Assembly (NCBI GenBank): GCA_002328825.1
Contig: DCWI01000081.1
Coordinates: 1-24,062, forward strand
Origin: Nitrospiraceae bacterium UBA2166
Lineage (GTDB): Bacteria; Nitrospirota; Nitrospiria; Nitrospirales; UBA2166
Reading direction: 5' to 3'
Length of the DNA: 24,062 bases
Under the pieces are notes generated by a model. That model saw nothing but the letters and a program-made list of their open reading frames with translations. It did not search any database and was not told the DNA's origin. Both the position numbers and the translations under genes were made by a program. This document shows, in pieces, positions 1-8,065 of this stretch. Within the stretch, counting starts at the first letter, position 1, and each line of letters begins with the position of its first letter.

Positions 1-109
1 GGTTCACCCAAGAAATCAGCGCTCGTACAATAATAACCCACATATACACATTTAGTGCGAGGTCAAACAACCGAACCACCGTTATTGTCATGTTTTCAAC
101 AAAGATCAT
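1..109 (-). CDS. yggT: YggT family membrane protein, 5' part only
   Basis: Start of a gene that runs off the left edge; about 36 residues are visible. They begin MIFVENMTI and continue to a hydrophobic stretch with VYMWVIIVRALISWVN. This matches the conserved first membrane segment of YggT proteins, where an arginine and a SWV(N/P) motif close the helix. The ATG at 109 overlaps the proC stop as ATGA, the same junction used elsewhere in this operon; a second in-frame ATG at 91 is possible. YggT proteins are small inner-membrane proteins with two such segments. Their role is poorly defined, with links to osmotic stress and to division and shape, and they commonly follow yggS and proC. The identification rests on the motif and the context; the second half of the protein is outside the window. 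Confidence 0.82.
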   Translation of the reverse strand, partial: MIFVENMTITVVRLFDLALNVYMWVIIVRALISWVN

Positions 110-945
110 TTGCTTCGCAACTCCGCTGCACGTTTTGTCGCCATCTCCACAGCTGCACTCACCATCCCACGAAAACCTCCTTTTTCAAGCACATGTACAG
201 CAACACTTGTTGTGCCTCCAGGCGAGGTAATACGATCTTTGAGACGAGCTGGATGTTCCCCTGTCTGATACTGGAGATGAGCAGTTCCTTTTACAGTCTG
301 AGTCGCAAGAGTAAGAGCAATGTCACGTGGCAACCCCATTCGCACACCGCCATCTGCAAGAGCCTCAATTAAAAGGAGAACATATGCTGGACCACTTCCA
401 CTCAGACCTGTTACCGCATCAATCATATGCTCTTCAACAACAAGAGTCTTACCAACAGCACAAAATATTCCTTCAGCAATATCGAGGTCATGATCAGAAA
501 CACCAGGGCCGCTGACAAGAACAGACATACCCTCTCGTACAAGCACAGGCATATTGGGCATCACTCTAATAATTTTGGCGCCTAAAGTCTCTGGGCTCTG
601 TAATCCATTTAGAAGTTGGCTAATAGTGACGCCAGCAGCTACTGAGATCACGAGTTTCTCCCCAGTAATGATGGTTTCCTTAATCTGCATAAGCACATCA
701 TTAATAAGGCCTGGCTTGACAGCAAGCACCACAACATCAGCAAAATCCGCAGCCATGACATTGTCTGTACCGCTCCGCACTCCATACTTCCTTCCAAGTA
801 CCTCAACTCGCTCTAACAAGGTATCCGAAGCAAATATTGAATCAGGCTCAACACTACCAGCGGCAACAATGCCTGCGATCAAGGCCTCTCCCATCGCACC
901 ACAACCAATAATCGAAATACTGGTCTTTGCAATTACCTTACTCAA
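106..945 (-). CDS. proC: Pyrroline-5-carboxylate reductase
   Basis: Catalyses the last step of proline synthesis, NAD(P)H-dependent reduction of 1-pyrroline-5-carboxylate, in the cytoplasm. The 279-residue protein has the usual family length. A Rossmann dinucleotide-binding motif GCGAMGEALIAG lies near residues 14-25. The C-terminal dimerisation domain carries the signature GSGPAYV, followed by KDRITSPGGTT around residues 240-250. The start is TTG, overlapping the yggS stop by 4 bases (TTGA), with AAGG seven bases upstream. It is probably translated in coupling with yggS. Pairing of yggS, proC and yggT behind ftsZ is a widespread arrangement. No missing residues were noticed. Confidence 0.97.
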   Translation of the reverse strand: MSKVIAKTSISIIGCGAMGEALIAGIVAAGSVEPDSIFASDTLLERVEVLGRKYGVRSGTDNVMAADFADVVVLAVKPGLINDVLMQIKETIITGEKLVISVAAGVTISQLLNGLQSPETLGAKIIRVMPNMPVLVREGMSVLVSGPGVSDHDLDIAEGIFCAVGKTLVVEEHMIDAVTGLSGSGPAYVLLLIEALADGGVRMGLPRDIALTLATQTVKGTAHLQYQTGEHPARLKDRITSPGGTTSVAVHVLEKGGFRGMVSAAVEMATKRAAELRSK

Positions 946-1694
946 GACAGCACCTTACGCTCTCCAAAAATCCCACGGCCAATCCTCACCATTGTTGCAC
1001 CCTCTTCGATCGCAATCTCATAATCGTCTGACATTCCCATCGAAAGCTCAGTCAACTCCACCCCAGCATTTTTTTTACTCTCAATTTCCATCGCAAGAGA
1101 CCGAAGTTGACGAAATATCGCTCGTGTTTGTTGCGCAGTCCCCGCAAGAGGAGGAATTGTCATTAATCCACGTAGACTTACATGCTTCATGGAGGCAATC
1201 CTATGAACAGTTGACTGCAGAACAGAGGGAGATACACCATGTTTACTCGCCTCGCCTGACACATTGACTTGAAGCAATATCTTCTGTGACGTCTCTAGTA
1301 ATCGTGCGCGATCATCAATAGCCCGAGCCAACGCAAGGCTATCAACGGAATGGATAAGATCAAAATTCCCAACCACTGACTTAACCTTGTTTTTCTGGAG
1401 ATGGCCAATCATGTGCCACGAGAGATTACCGAACGACTGTTCAATAGACTCTCTCGTGGTCAATGCATGCATTTTCGCCAATCCTTCTTGGACTCGATTT
1501 TCTCCAAACATCCGAAGCCCCGCATTAACAGCCATTTCAATATGGTGAGGAGAAAGAGTCTTTGTTGCAGCAACAAGACGAACTGAAGTTGGGTCGCGCC
1601 CAACCCTTTTCGCAATCACGGCAATTGAATGCAATGTTCGTTCCAGAGCCGTCTTAATATACCGTTCCCAACTCTTATTTTCCTCGAATGACAC
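942..1694 (-). CDS. yggS: PLP homeostasis protein, YggS/PROSC family
   Basis: Pyridoxal-phosphate-binding protein of the YggS/YlmE/PLPHP family, a single-domain relative of the alanine racemase fold that buffers intracellular PLP and has no known catalytic reaction. The 250 residues show the lysine that would hold PLP in LVAATKTL (near residue 45), then FGENRVQEG, VNVSGEASKHG, GLMTIPPL and the C-terminal LSMGMSDD with MVRIGRGIFG that forms the phosphate-binding part. The start is GTG; AGGA lies eight bases upstream, and an in-frame TAA a few codons further back limits any extension. It lies 32 bp behind ftsZ and overlaps proC by 4 bases. Confidence 0.95.
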   Translation of the reverse strand: MSFEENKSWERYIKTALERTLHSIAVIAKRVGRDPTSVRLVAATKTLSPHHIEMAVNAGLRMFGENRVQEGLAKMHALTTRESIEQSFGNLSWHMIGHLQKNKVKSVVGNFDLIHSVDSLALARAIDDRARLLETSQKILLQVNVSGEASKHGVSPSVLQSTVHRIASMKHVSLRGLMTIPPLAGTAQQTRAIFRQLRSLAMEIESKKNAGVELTELSMGMSDDYEIAIEEGATMVRIGRGIFGERKVLS

Positions 1695-1726
1695 CTCCCA
1701 AATCCTACATCCTTACACAATAGATT

Positions 1727-2914
1727 CTATGTCGATTCTTTCCCGTTCCCATGCCTGAGATACGCAGGAATCTCTAACTGATCTTTCAGGAGTGGAAGGT
1801 TAGCTTGCGCAACATTTACATTTCGCCTGGGACTTACTTTGCGAACACTTGTCAACTTCAGCTCTCCAGCCGAACGAATCTCCCTATCATTAATTGACAC
1901 ATCAGAAACATAATTAGGCACTGTTTGCGCCAACGCCAGTTCGCGATCAAAGCCAGTTGCAATCACTGTGATCACAACTTCGTCTAAGACCTCATGGTTC
2001 ACCACAGCCCCAAAAATAATATTTGCATCCTGATCTGCTGATTCCTGGATCACTTCAGCAGCTTCTGTTACCTCATGGAGAGAGAGATCAACTCCCCCCC
2101 GAATATTGAACAAAAGAGCCCGAGCCCCTTCAATTCCTCCATTCTCGAGCAAAGGACTGGAGATAGCACTGCGAGCTGCCGTAACTGCACGCTCCTCGCC
2201 ATTACCGCACCCCATTCCCAGCACGGCTCGTCCCATATGGCTCATCACTGCACGCACATCAGCAAAGTCAACATTTACAAGACCAGGCATTGTAATCACA
2301 TCAGCAATCCCAGATATTGCATGACGGAGCACAATATTGGCTTGGGTAAAAGCCTCAGTCAATGGAGTATTTTTTTCGATGGTGCCCAAAATCCGTTGGT
2401 TTGGAATGGCCAGCAATGTATCAGTACTTCTTTTTAACTGAGCAATACCTTCTTCTGCTCTGCACATCCGTCTCGAGCCTTCAAACTGAAACGGTTTTGT
2501 CACAACTGCAACCGTCAAGGCTCCTAGGTCTCTAGCCAGATTTGCTACCACAGGTGCTGCCCCAGTCCCTGTACCTCCACCCATCCCAGCGGTAACAAAG
2601 ACCATATCGGAACCATCAAGGACTTGACGAATCTCTTCTGCCTGTTCCAATGCCGACTCTTCTCCAGCATCTGGATTAGCACCAGCGCCAAGACCTTTAG
2701 TACGCTCTTTCCCAAGTTGGATTTTCGTAGAGGCCAGAGAGTCCTCAAGCGCCTGAAGATCAGTATTTGCCGCAATAAAATCAACACCTGTCAATCCAGC
2801 CCGTACCATAGAATCTACGGCATTACAACCACCTCCTCCAACCCCAATAACCTTCAATTTTGCTGATGTCGAGTCCGTTTCCTTGAATAAGAACCTTTCA
2901 CTATTGTTTGTCAT
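1727..2914 (-). CDS. ftsZ: Cell division protein FtsZ
   Basis: Tubulin-like GTPase that forms the cytokinetic ring. The 395-residue protein begins with a short leader, then KVIGVGGGGCNAVDSM (about 21-36) and the tubulin signature GGGTGTG (about 112-118). NVDFADVRAVM marks the catalytic synergy loop. After a linker, the C-terminal peptide DQLEIPAYLRH fits the conserved tail that binds FtsA and other partners. The linker is short, roughly 45 residues. ATG is preceded by AAGGAG with a six-base spacer, one of the best ribosome binding sites in the window and consistent with high FtsZ output. The gene follows ftsA by 42 bp. No extra promoter was identified in that gap. Confidence 0.99.
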   Translation of the reverse strand: MTNNSERFLFKETDSTSAKLKVIGVGGGGCNAVDSMVRAGLTGVDFIAANTDLQALEDSLASTKIQLGKERTKGLGAGANPDAGEESALEQAEEIRQVLDGSDMVFVTAGMGGGTGTGAAPVVANLARDLGALTVAVVTKPFQFEGSRRMCRAEEGIAQLKRSTDTLLAIPNQRILGTIEKNTPLTEAFTQANIVLRHAISGIADVITMPGLVNVDFADVRAVMSHMGRAVLGMGCGNGEERAVTAARSAISSPLLENGGIEGARALLFNIRGGVDLSLHEVTEAAEVIQESADQDANIIFGAVVNHEVLDEVVITVIATGFDRELALAQTVPNYVSDVSINDREIRSAGELKLTSVRKVSPRRNVNVAQANLPLLKDQLEIPAYLRHGNGKEST

Positions 2915-2956
2915 AGGAATCTCCTTATTATGGCTTTCTTCAACAGATCATTGTCT

Positions 2957-4258
2957 TTAAAAAACCCATTCTTTAATTCGCCGAACCATACTGCGAGATT
3001 TCTGCCATGTTTCACCTTGTCCAACATCTTCTCCTTCCGAAGATTTCCATGCTTCCAGAATTAACCCGACCGCTGTTGCATGGATAGGGCTGTTGACCAT
3101 ATTTCGTGACTTACTAAACTCCGTTGGAAACCCTACCCGCGAAGGAAAGTTCGCTGATATCTCAGTACTAAGAACTCGTTCAGCAACATCTGTCATACCA
3201 TTGAGCAACGCCGTTCCACCAGATAAAACAAGGCCAGCAACCACAGTGCCTTCGTGACCAGCGTGTTTAATCTCCCGTCCCACGTATTCAAACATTTCCA
3301 CAGCACGCGGTTCCAAAATAGCGGCTAATGCTTTCCTTGATATCGACCGTGTAGGACGACCACCCATGGGCCCCATACCGAGCGCCTCAAACATTTCATC
3401 ATCCTCAATCGACGCACTGCAGGCAGATCCATGCAAAATCTTCACTTTTTCAGCCTCATTATGTGAAAGTCGTAATCCAAAAGCGACATCTTGCGTAAAG
3501 TGGTTTCCTCCAAATGGCAAGACTTTAGTGTGCACGAGGCTCCCCTCCGAATAAATCGCAAGATCTGCTGTCCCTCCACCCAAGTCGAGCATCGCGACAC
3601 CTACTTCCATCTCCTCTGAGGTTAAGACAGCCTTACTTGACGCAAGCGGTTGAAGAATAACACCAGCGACCTCCAACCCCGCACGATCAATACTCCGTTT
3701 AATATTCTTCACAGCCATTTTGGCTCCAGTAATAATATAAACATCAGCTTCAAGTCTTTCTCCACAGATTCCTAATGGATTCTTGATACCATCCTGCTCA
3801 TCGACGATATATCGTAGTGGGATAGTGTGGAGTTCTACTCGATCTTTTGAAAATGTTTCTTTTGGTGGTTTTGCTTTTGCGTGCACACGAGCTTTATCTG
3901 CTTGAGTAACACCGTCATCTTCATTCCGAATAGTGATATGCCCCATGTGGAGAGCCCCAGTAATATGACTTCCAGCAATCCCCACATATACTGAATCTAT
4001 CTTTATGCCGGACATTAGCTCAGCTGCTTCTACCGCCTTCTTTATGGACTCGACAGTATTGTCAATGTTCACCACAGCGCCTTTTCGTAGACCACCTTGA
4101 GACGAACTCACACCAAGCCCAATGACATCAAGAATGCCTTCATCTGTTACTGATGAAACGACACAACAGATTTTCGTCGTCCCAACATCAAGGCCAACGA
4201 TATATCTCATCCGAGCCTTTTTTCCAATTGTTGGGAAAGCGATATTACCTGCTCTCAT
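2957..4258 (-). CDS. ftsA: Cell division protein FtsA
   Basis: Actin-like ATPase that tethers FtsZ to the membrane. It contains the phosphate-1 motif GLDVGTTKICC (about 22-32), the 1C domain, the phosphate-2 region AMLDLGGGTADLAI, the adenosine motif VLSGGTALLNGM, and a C-terminal amphipathic tail ending RRIKEWVF that would be the membrane-targeting helix. Two starts compete. ATG at 4258 overlaps the ftsQ stop as ATGA. ATG at 4210 (MRYIVGLDVG) has AAGG five bases upstream and gives the more typical N terminus at 417 residues. The longer form is given because the ATGA junction recurs in this operon, but the shorter one may be correct. The gene identity is certain from the motifs. Confidence 0.96.
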   Translation of the reverse strand: MRAGNIAFPTIGKKARMRYIVGLDVGTTKICCVVSSVTDEGILDVIGLGVSSSQGGLRKGAVVNIDNTVESIKKAVEAAELMSGIKIDSVYVGIAGSHITGALHMGHITIRNEDDGVTQADKARVHAKAKPPKETFSKDRVELHTIPLRYIVDEQDGIKNPLGICGERLEADVYIITGAKMAVKNIKRSIDRAGLEVAGVILQPLASSKAVLTSEEMEVGVAMLDLGGGTADLAIYSEGSLVHTKVLPFGGNHFTQDVAFGLRLSHNEAEKVKILHGSACSASIEDDEMFEALGMGPMGGRPTRSISRKALAAILEPRAVEMFEYVGREIKHAGHEGTVVAGLVLSGGTALLNGMTDVAERVLSTEISANFPSRVGFPTEFSKSRNMVNSPIHATAVGLILEAWKSSEGEDVGQGETWQKSRSMVRRIKEWVF

Positions 4259-4842
4259 TCAGAGCCCCGCACAATAACAGTATTTGGAAAACGCAAATCC
4301 CATTCAGTCCCTACTAACAGACCAATAGCGTGAGTATCACGAACATACATGACCCTATCCCATTTCTCCTGAAATCCTCTGTTTCCAAAATGAATTGTCA
4401 CCCCAGAAAGCGTCGCAACAATATTTTGAGGATCAGAGAAGTTGATCAGTAGATCTCGCTCACGCAGCTGATGATTGTCATTTTCAAAAAGCAGTGTGGC
4501 CAATTCATATCCGTTTTGAACCGCGTCCACGGCAGAAAACTCTTGGCGTAGTAATGCCTGTGAATCTATTCCATGAATCTTGGGAAACATTTGAGGCCTC
4601 TCGTTCGAAATCGCCCCACGGACAATGCCATGCGAATCAACCAAAAACCAAGCATCCGATGCCGCAACCAACATAGCCGGCTGTGAAACGGACTCTAGAG
4701 CTATTCCAGCCGACCAGCCCGGCAACAAACCAATATATGTCGTCCCCAGAATAACCAAAAGCACACCCATGATCAAAATCAGAGCACGTGGACGCCGCCC
4801 AAATTTTTGATATTTTTCTTCACTCCATATCCGAACGTTCAT
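4255..4842 (-). CDS. ftsQ: Short FtsQ-like division protein
   Basis: Identified by position between ddl and ftsA and by architecture. It has a basic N-terminal tail (to about residue 19), one transmembrane helix (about 20-40), and a periplasmic region whose WFLVDSHGIVRGA followed by FPKIHGID matches the start of the FtsQ beta domain (usually LVD..G.V then a P..G turn). At 195 residues it is well below the roughly 250-290 usual for FtsQ/DivIB. The shortfall falls between the helix and the beta domain, where only about ten residues replace the POTRA domain. FtsQ normally binds FtsB-FtsL through the beta domain, while POTRA contributes recruitment. ATG overlaps the ddl stop (ATGA), with GAGAG four bases upstream. 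There is no room for missing sequence upstream. Sequence conservation is low, so the call rests partly on context. Confidence 0.8.
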   Translation of the reverse strand: MNVRIWSEEKYQKFGRRPRALILIMGVLLVILGTTYIGLLPGWSAGIALESVSQPAMLVAASDAWFLVDSHGIVRGAISNERPQMFPKIHGIDSQALLRQEFSAVDAVQNGYELATLLFENDNHQLRERDLLINFSDPQNIVATLSGVTIHFGNRGFQEKWDRVMYVRDTHAIGLLVGTEWDLRFPNTVIVRGSE

Positions 4843-5762
4843 TGTTCTCTCATGGCCACAGACAATACTTTCTTAACCAAAGAATCATATTGGATATCTA
4901 ATTCCCGCGCGGCCAATGGAACCAAGCTTTCATTTGTCATCCCTGGAATCGTATTAATTTCAAGAACAAAGGGATTGGCTGCGTCGTCAACCCGAATATC
5001 AACTCGGGAAATGCCACGACACCCAATACTTTGATGCACTTGAAGTGCCAATTGCTGCATTTCGTGTGTCCGCGCTTGAGAAATGGTTGCGCGCACAGCA
5101 TGGGGTGTAGTATTCACTTCGTATTTCGTATCAAAATCAAAAAGCGTTTTTTCTAAGAGAATTTCTAACACCGGAAGGGCTGTTTCGCCAATAACCCCAA
5201 CGGTAAATTCTTCCCCAGCAATGAACTGTTCGACCAAGACATGATGACCAAACTCCCTCGCGGTTTCATACGCAGCCTGGACATCACCCGTATCGTGCAT
5301 GACACTCACTCCAATCGATGAACCTTGCGAGACCGGCTTGACTACGGCTGGAAAAGAAAACGGAAGTGACACCTTATTCTTCATCACTGATGAAAGATCA
5401 TTCGCAGTAAGAACAACACTCGGGGGGGTAGGAAGCCCTTCCGCCTTTAAAACAGATTTGGTCAAGACCTTATTCATTCCCACCGCACTTGCTGCAATTC
5501 CTGACCCAGTATAAGGGAGGCCAATCACTTCCAAAAACCCTTGAATGGACCCGTCCTCCCCGCCTGGCCCATGAAGCGCCAAAAAGGCTAAATCAATATG
5601 ATTGTGACGCAAGTCTTCTCCTACGTTAGGACTCACATCTATACACGTTACCTGCCATCCCTGACGTATTAAAGAATCAGCAATAGCAGTTCCACTCTTC
5701 AGGGAGATATCGCGCTCTGCTGACTTCCCTCCCATCAATACCCCAATGTGCTTTTTCTCCAT
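4839..5762 (-). CDS. ddl: D-alanine--D-alanine ligase
   Basis: ATP-grasp enzyme that joins two D-alanines for the peptidoglycan stem peptide, in the cytoplasm. The 307 residues show the N-terminal substrate loop GVLMGGKSAERDISL with its catalytic glutamate near residue 16, HGPGGEDGSIQGFLE, the ATP-grasp segment PAVVKPVSQGSSIGV, EQFIAGEEFTVG, and the C-terminal metal- and phosphate-binding VLEINTIPGMT. The size is that of short DdlB-type enzymes. It starts 5 bp after murB and overlaps ftsQ by 4 bases, so it is embedded in the wall and division operon. The ribosome binding site is weak, which suggests coupling to murB. Confidence 0.98.
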   Translation of the reverse strand: MEKKHIGVLMGGKSAERDISLKSGTAIADSLIRQGWQVTCIDVSPNVGEDLRHNHIDLAFLALHGPGGEDGSIQGFLEVIGLPYTGSGIAASAVGMNKVLTKSVLKAEGLPTPPSVVLTANDLSSVMKNKVSLPFSFPAVVKPVSQGSSIGVSVMHDTGDVQAAYETAREFGHHVLVEQFIAGEEFTVGVIGETALPVLEILLEKTLFDFDTKYEVNTTPHAVRATISQARTHEMQQLALQVHQSIGCRGISRVDIRVDDAANPFVLEINTIPGMTNESLVPLAARELDIQYDSLVKKVLSVAMREQ

Positions 5763-5767
5763 CTCAG

Positions 5768-6673
5768 TTATGATTGTTCTCGCCCCACAACAATCAATTC
5801 AAGATCAAGTACTACTCCCGTCTTTCTATTGACACCAGTACGTACTTGATCAATTAGAGTAAGCACATCTCGTGCCGTTGCACACCCAACATTGACCGCG
5901 AAATTTGCGTGTACGGTTGACATAGCTGCATCTCCCACCCGATAGCCCTTGAATCCCGCGTTTTCAATAAGTCGTCCGGCAGAATCACCTCGTGGATTTC
6001 TAAAGACACATCCTGCACTTGGGAGTGAGAGAGGTTGTGTTTGCTTACGCTTCCGTAATGCAGCCTTAATACTCATAGCGATATGCTTTACCGGGCTCAA
6101 AGTGACATTGATCCAAACTCCAACTACGATACCGGGAGGGAAAAAAGAGCGTCGATATCCAAATTCAAGTGCCTCAGATTGAATCACATGAAGTTTTCCT
6201 TCTTTGTCAAGTAAATGAATTGCATGAACAACATCTTGCATTTCACCTCGCGCCGTTCCCGCATTCATCACCACAGAACCAGCAACTGTCCCCGGAATTC
6301 CAGACGCGAATTCTAGTCCACCATATCCGTGTCTGCTTGCGACATTAAGCAAATGCGGCATTCGAACGCCACCTCCAACATATAGGCGAGAGGCCCCTTC
6401 GTGTTGGATCTCTTGAAACCGGTGAAGAGAAACGACAATACCTTCGATGCCCCCATCGCGAACAAGAAGGTTTGTTCCGCCTATGACGATCAGTGGAATC
6501 TCAGCTTCGCTAGCATGCATAATAAGACCTTTTAAGTCCTCTATATCATGTGGAATGACCAAAGCATCTGCCTTTCCACCAATACGAAACGAAACATGCT
6601 TCCACATCGGTTCATTGACACGAACTTCCCCCTGAAACGTATTGAGGACTGAATCCATAGAAGCTGCGAACAT
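5768..6673 (-). CDS. murB: UDP-N-acetylenolpyruvoylglucosamine reductase
   Basis: FAD-dependent enzyme that reduces UDP-GlcNAc-enolpyruvate with NADPH to UDP-MurNAc. Motifs are SFRIGGKADALV at the FAD domain, IVIGGTNLLVRDGG, FASGIPGTVAGSVVMNAG, YRRSFF, PSAGCVFRNP, and a final catalytic glutamate in LDLELIV (about 292). In PSAGCVFRNP, Cys222 sits where many MurB proteins have the proton-donating serine. The start is set at ATG 6673, whose A is shared with the last base of the murC stop (TGATG), giving 301 residues. The longer frame back to 6712 would need TTG and a 40-base overlap with murC. It lies between murC and ddl. Confidence 0.96.
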   Translation of the reverse strand: MFAASMDSVLNTFQGEVRVNEPMWKHVSFRIGGKADALVIPHDIEDLKGLIMHASEAEIPLIVIGGTNLLVRDGGIEGIVVSLHRFQEIQHEGASRLYVGGGVRMPHLLNVASRHGYGGLEFASGIPGTVAGSVVMNAGTARGEMQDVVHAIHLLDKEGKLHVIQSEALEFGYRRSFFPPGIVVGVWINVTLSPVKHIAMSIKAALRKRKQTQPLSLPSAGCVFRNPRGDSAGRLIENAGFKGYRVGDAAMSTVHANFAVNVGCATARDVLTLIDQVRTGVNRKTGVVLDLELIVVGREQS

Positions 6674-8043
6674 CAAGAAAGTCTTTCCATTATGGCTTGT
6701 CCTACTTTCCAAATATCCCCTGCCCCCATAGTCAGCACAATATCTCCCTCACGAAGCACCGAGACGACCTGTTCAGCCATAGCTTGTGGTTCTGCAACAA
6801 ATGCCACAGGGAAAAAACTTTCTTTCTTAATGCGTTCAGCAAGCTGAGTTCCATTTACCCCATCGATCGGATCTTCTCCTGCCGAATAGATCTCTGTGAC
6901 AAATAGAGCATCTACGCCATCAAAAGAACCCGCAAAATCATCCATAAGATCCTGAGTTCTAGAAAACCGATGTGGCTGAAACAGGACAATGACCCTCCGA
7001 CCCCATCCTTCCTTCACAGCAGCAACGGTGAATTGAATTTCCGTAGGATGATGAGCATAGTCATCAAGCACCAACACACCAGCTTTCTCTCCCACACACT
7101 GCAAACGACGTTCCACTCCTCGAAATTCTGCAAGGCCATCCGAGATCTTCTGCAGTGGAATATTAAGCTCTAAACTAACAACAATCGCAGCGAGCGCATT
7201 TGCAACATGGTGTCTTCCAGGAATAGGGATCGTGAATCGCCCGATTAGTCGTTGCTCGGAATGAACAGTAAAGGTCGACTTCCATGGCCCTAACTCTATT
7301 TCTGAGGCTACAAAATCAGCATGCTCATGCACTCCATAGGTCATACAGCGCTTGTGTAGAGATGGGATCAGCGACCGAAGAAGTGGATCATCTGCACACA
7401 AAACAACCAGGCCATAAAATGGAACCTTCTCAATAAAGCATTCAAAGGATTCAAGAATTTTGTCGAGAGTTTTATAGTAATCCAAATGTTCTCGATCTAT
7501 ATTAGTTACTACAACAATTGATGGAGAGAGCTTGAGAAAAGTTCCATCGCTTTCATCAGCTTCAGCAATCAACAGCGAACCTTGACCAGATCGCGAACCT
7601 CCGCCAAATGCATTTACCTTACCTCCAATGACGATCGTAGGATCAAGATGAGAGTCTGAGAGAATTGCCGCAAGCATTGATGTCGTGCTGGTCTTCCCAT
7701 GCGCACCTGCAATCGCAACACCTTGCTTAAGACGCATCAACTCTGCCAGCATTTCCGCTCTAGGAATAACGGGAATCCTATTCCATTTGGCAGCACGAAC
7801 TTCAGGATTGAACGCTGACACAGCAGTCGACGCAACAAGCACCTGAGCTCCTGTAATGTTTTGTTCATCATGACCAATCATCACCGTAGCGCCTACATTT
7901 CTGAGATGTTTCGTGGTCGCTGATTCACAAACATCAGAACCGGTAACCTCATAGCCTAAATTAATTAAAACCTCTGCAATACCACTCATTCCGGATCCAC
8001 CAATTCCAACAAAATGTATATGGCGAGTCTTTCCAAACATCAT
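6673..8043 (-). CDS. murC: UDP-N-acetylmuramate--L-alanine ligase
   Basis: First Mur ligase, adding L-alanine to UDP-MurNAc with ATP in the cytoplasm. The 456 residues contain the UDP-binding loop HFVGIGGSGMSGIAEVL (about 10-26), the P-loop GAHGKTSTTSML (about 113-124), DESDGTFL, the VTNIDREHLDYY segment, the NALAAI helix typical of Mur ligases, and DDYAHHPTEI in the C-terminal domain, a MurC signature. ATG is followed at once by a second ATG; GGAT lies just upstream. It begins 22 bp after murG and joins murB through a one-base TGATG overlap. No irregularity was seen. Confidence 0.98.
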   Translation of the reverse strand: MMFGKTRHIHFVGIGGSGMSGIAEVLINLGYEVTGSDVCESATTKHLRNVGATVMIGHDEQNITGAQVLVASTAVSAFNPEVRAAKWNRIPVIPRAEMLAELMRLKQGVAIAGAHGKTSTTSMLAAILSDSHLDPTIVIGGKVNAFGGGSRSGQGSLLIAEADESDGTFLKLSPSIVVVTNIDREHLDYYKTLDKILESFECFIEKVPFYGLVVLCADDPLLRSLIPSLHKRCMTYGVHEHADFVASEIELGPWKSTFTVHSEQRLIGRFTIPIPGRHHVANALAAIVVSLELNIPLQKISDGLAEFRGVERRLQCVGEKAGVLVLDDYAHHPTEIQFTVAAVKEGWGRRVIVLFQPHRFSRTQDLMDDFAGSFDGVDALFVTEIYSAGEDPIDGVNGTQLAERIKKESFFPVAFVAEPQAMAEQVVSVLREGDIVLTMGAGDIWKVGQAIMERLS

Positions 8044-8065
8044 TCATCCAAGGCACGTTATACGA

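Noticed and set aside
554..1267. A 237-codon open frame on the plus strand
   Set aside because: It lies antisense to the clearly recognised proC and yggS, has no ribosome binding site, and its residues have no recognisable motif.
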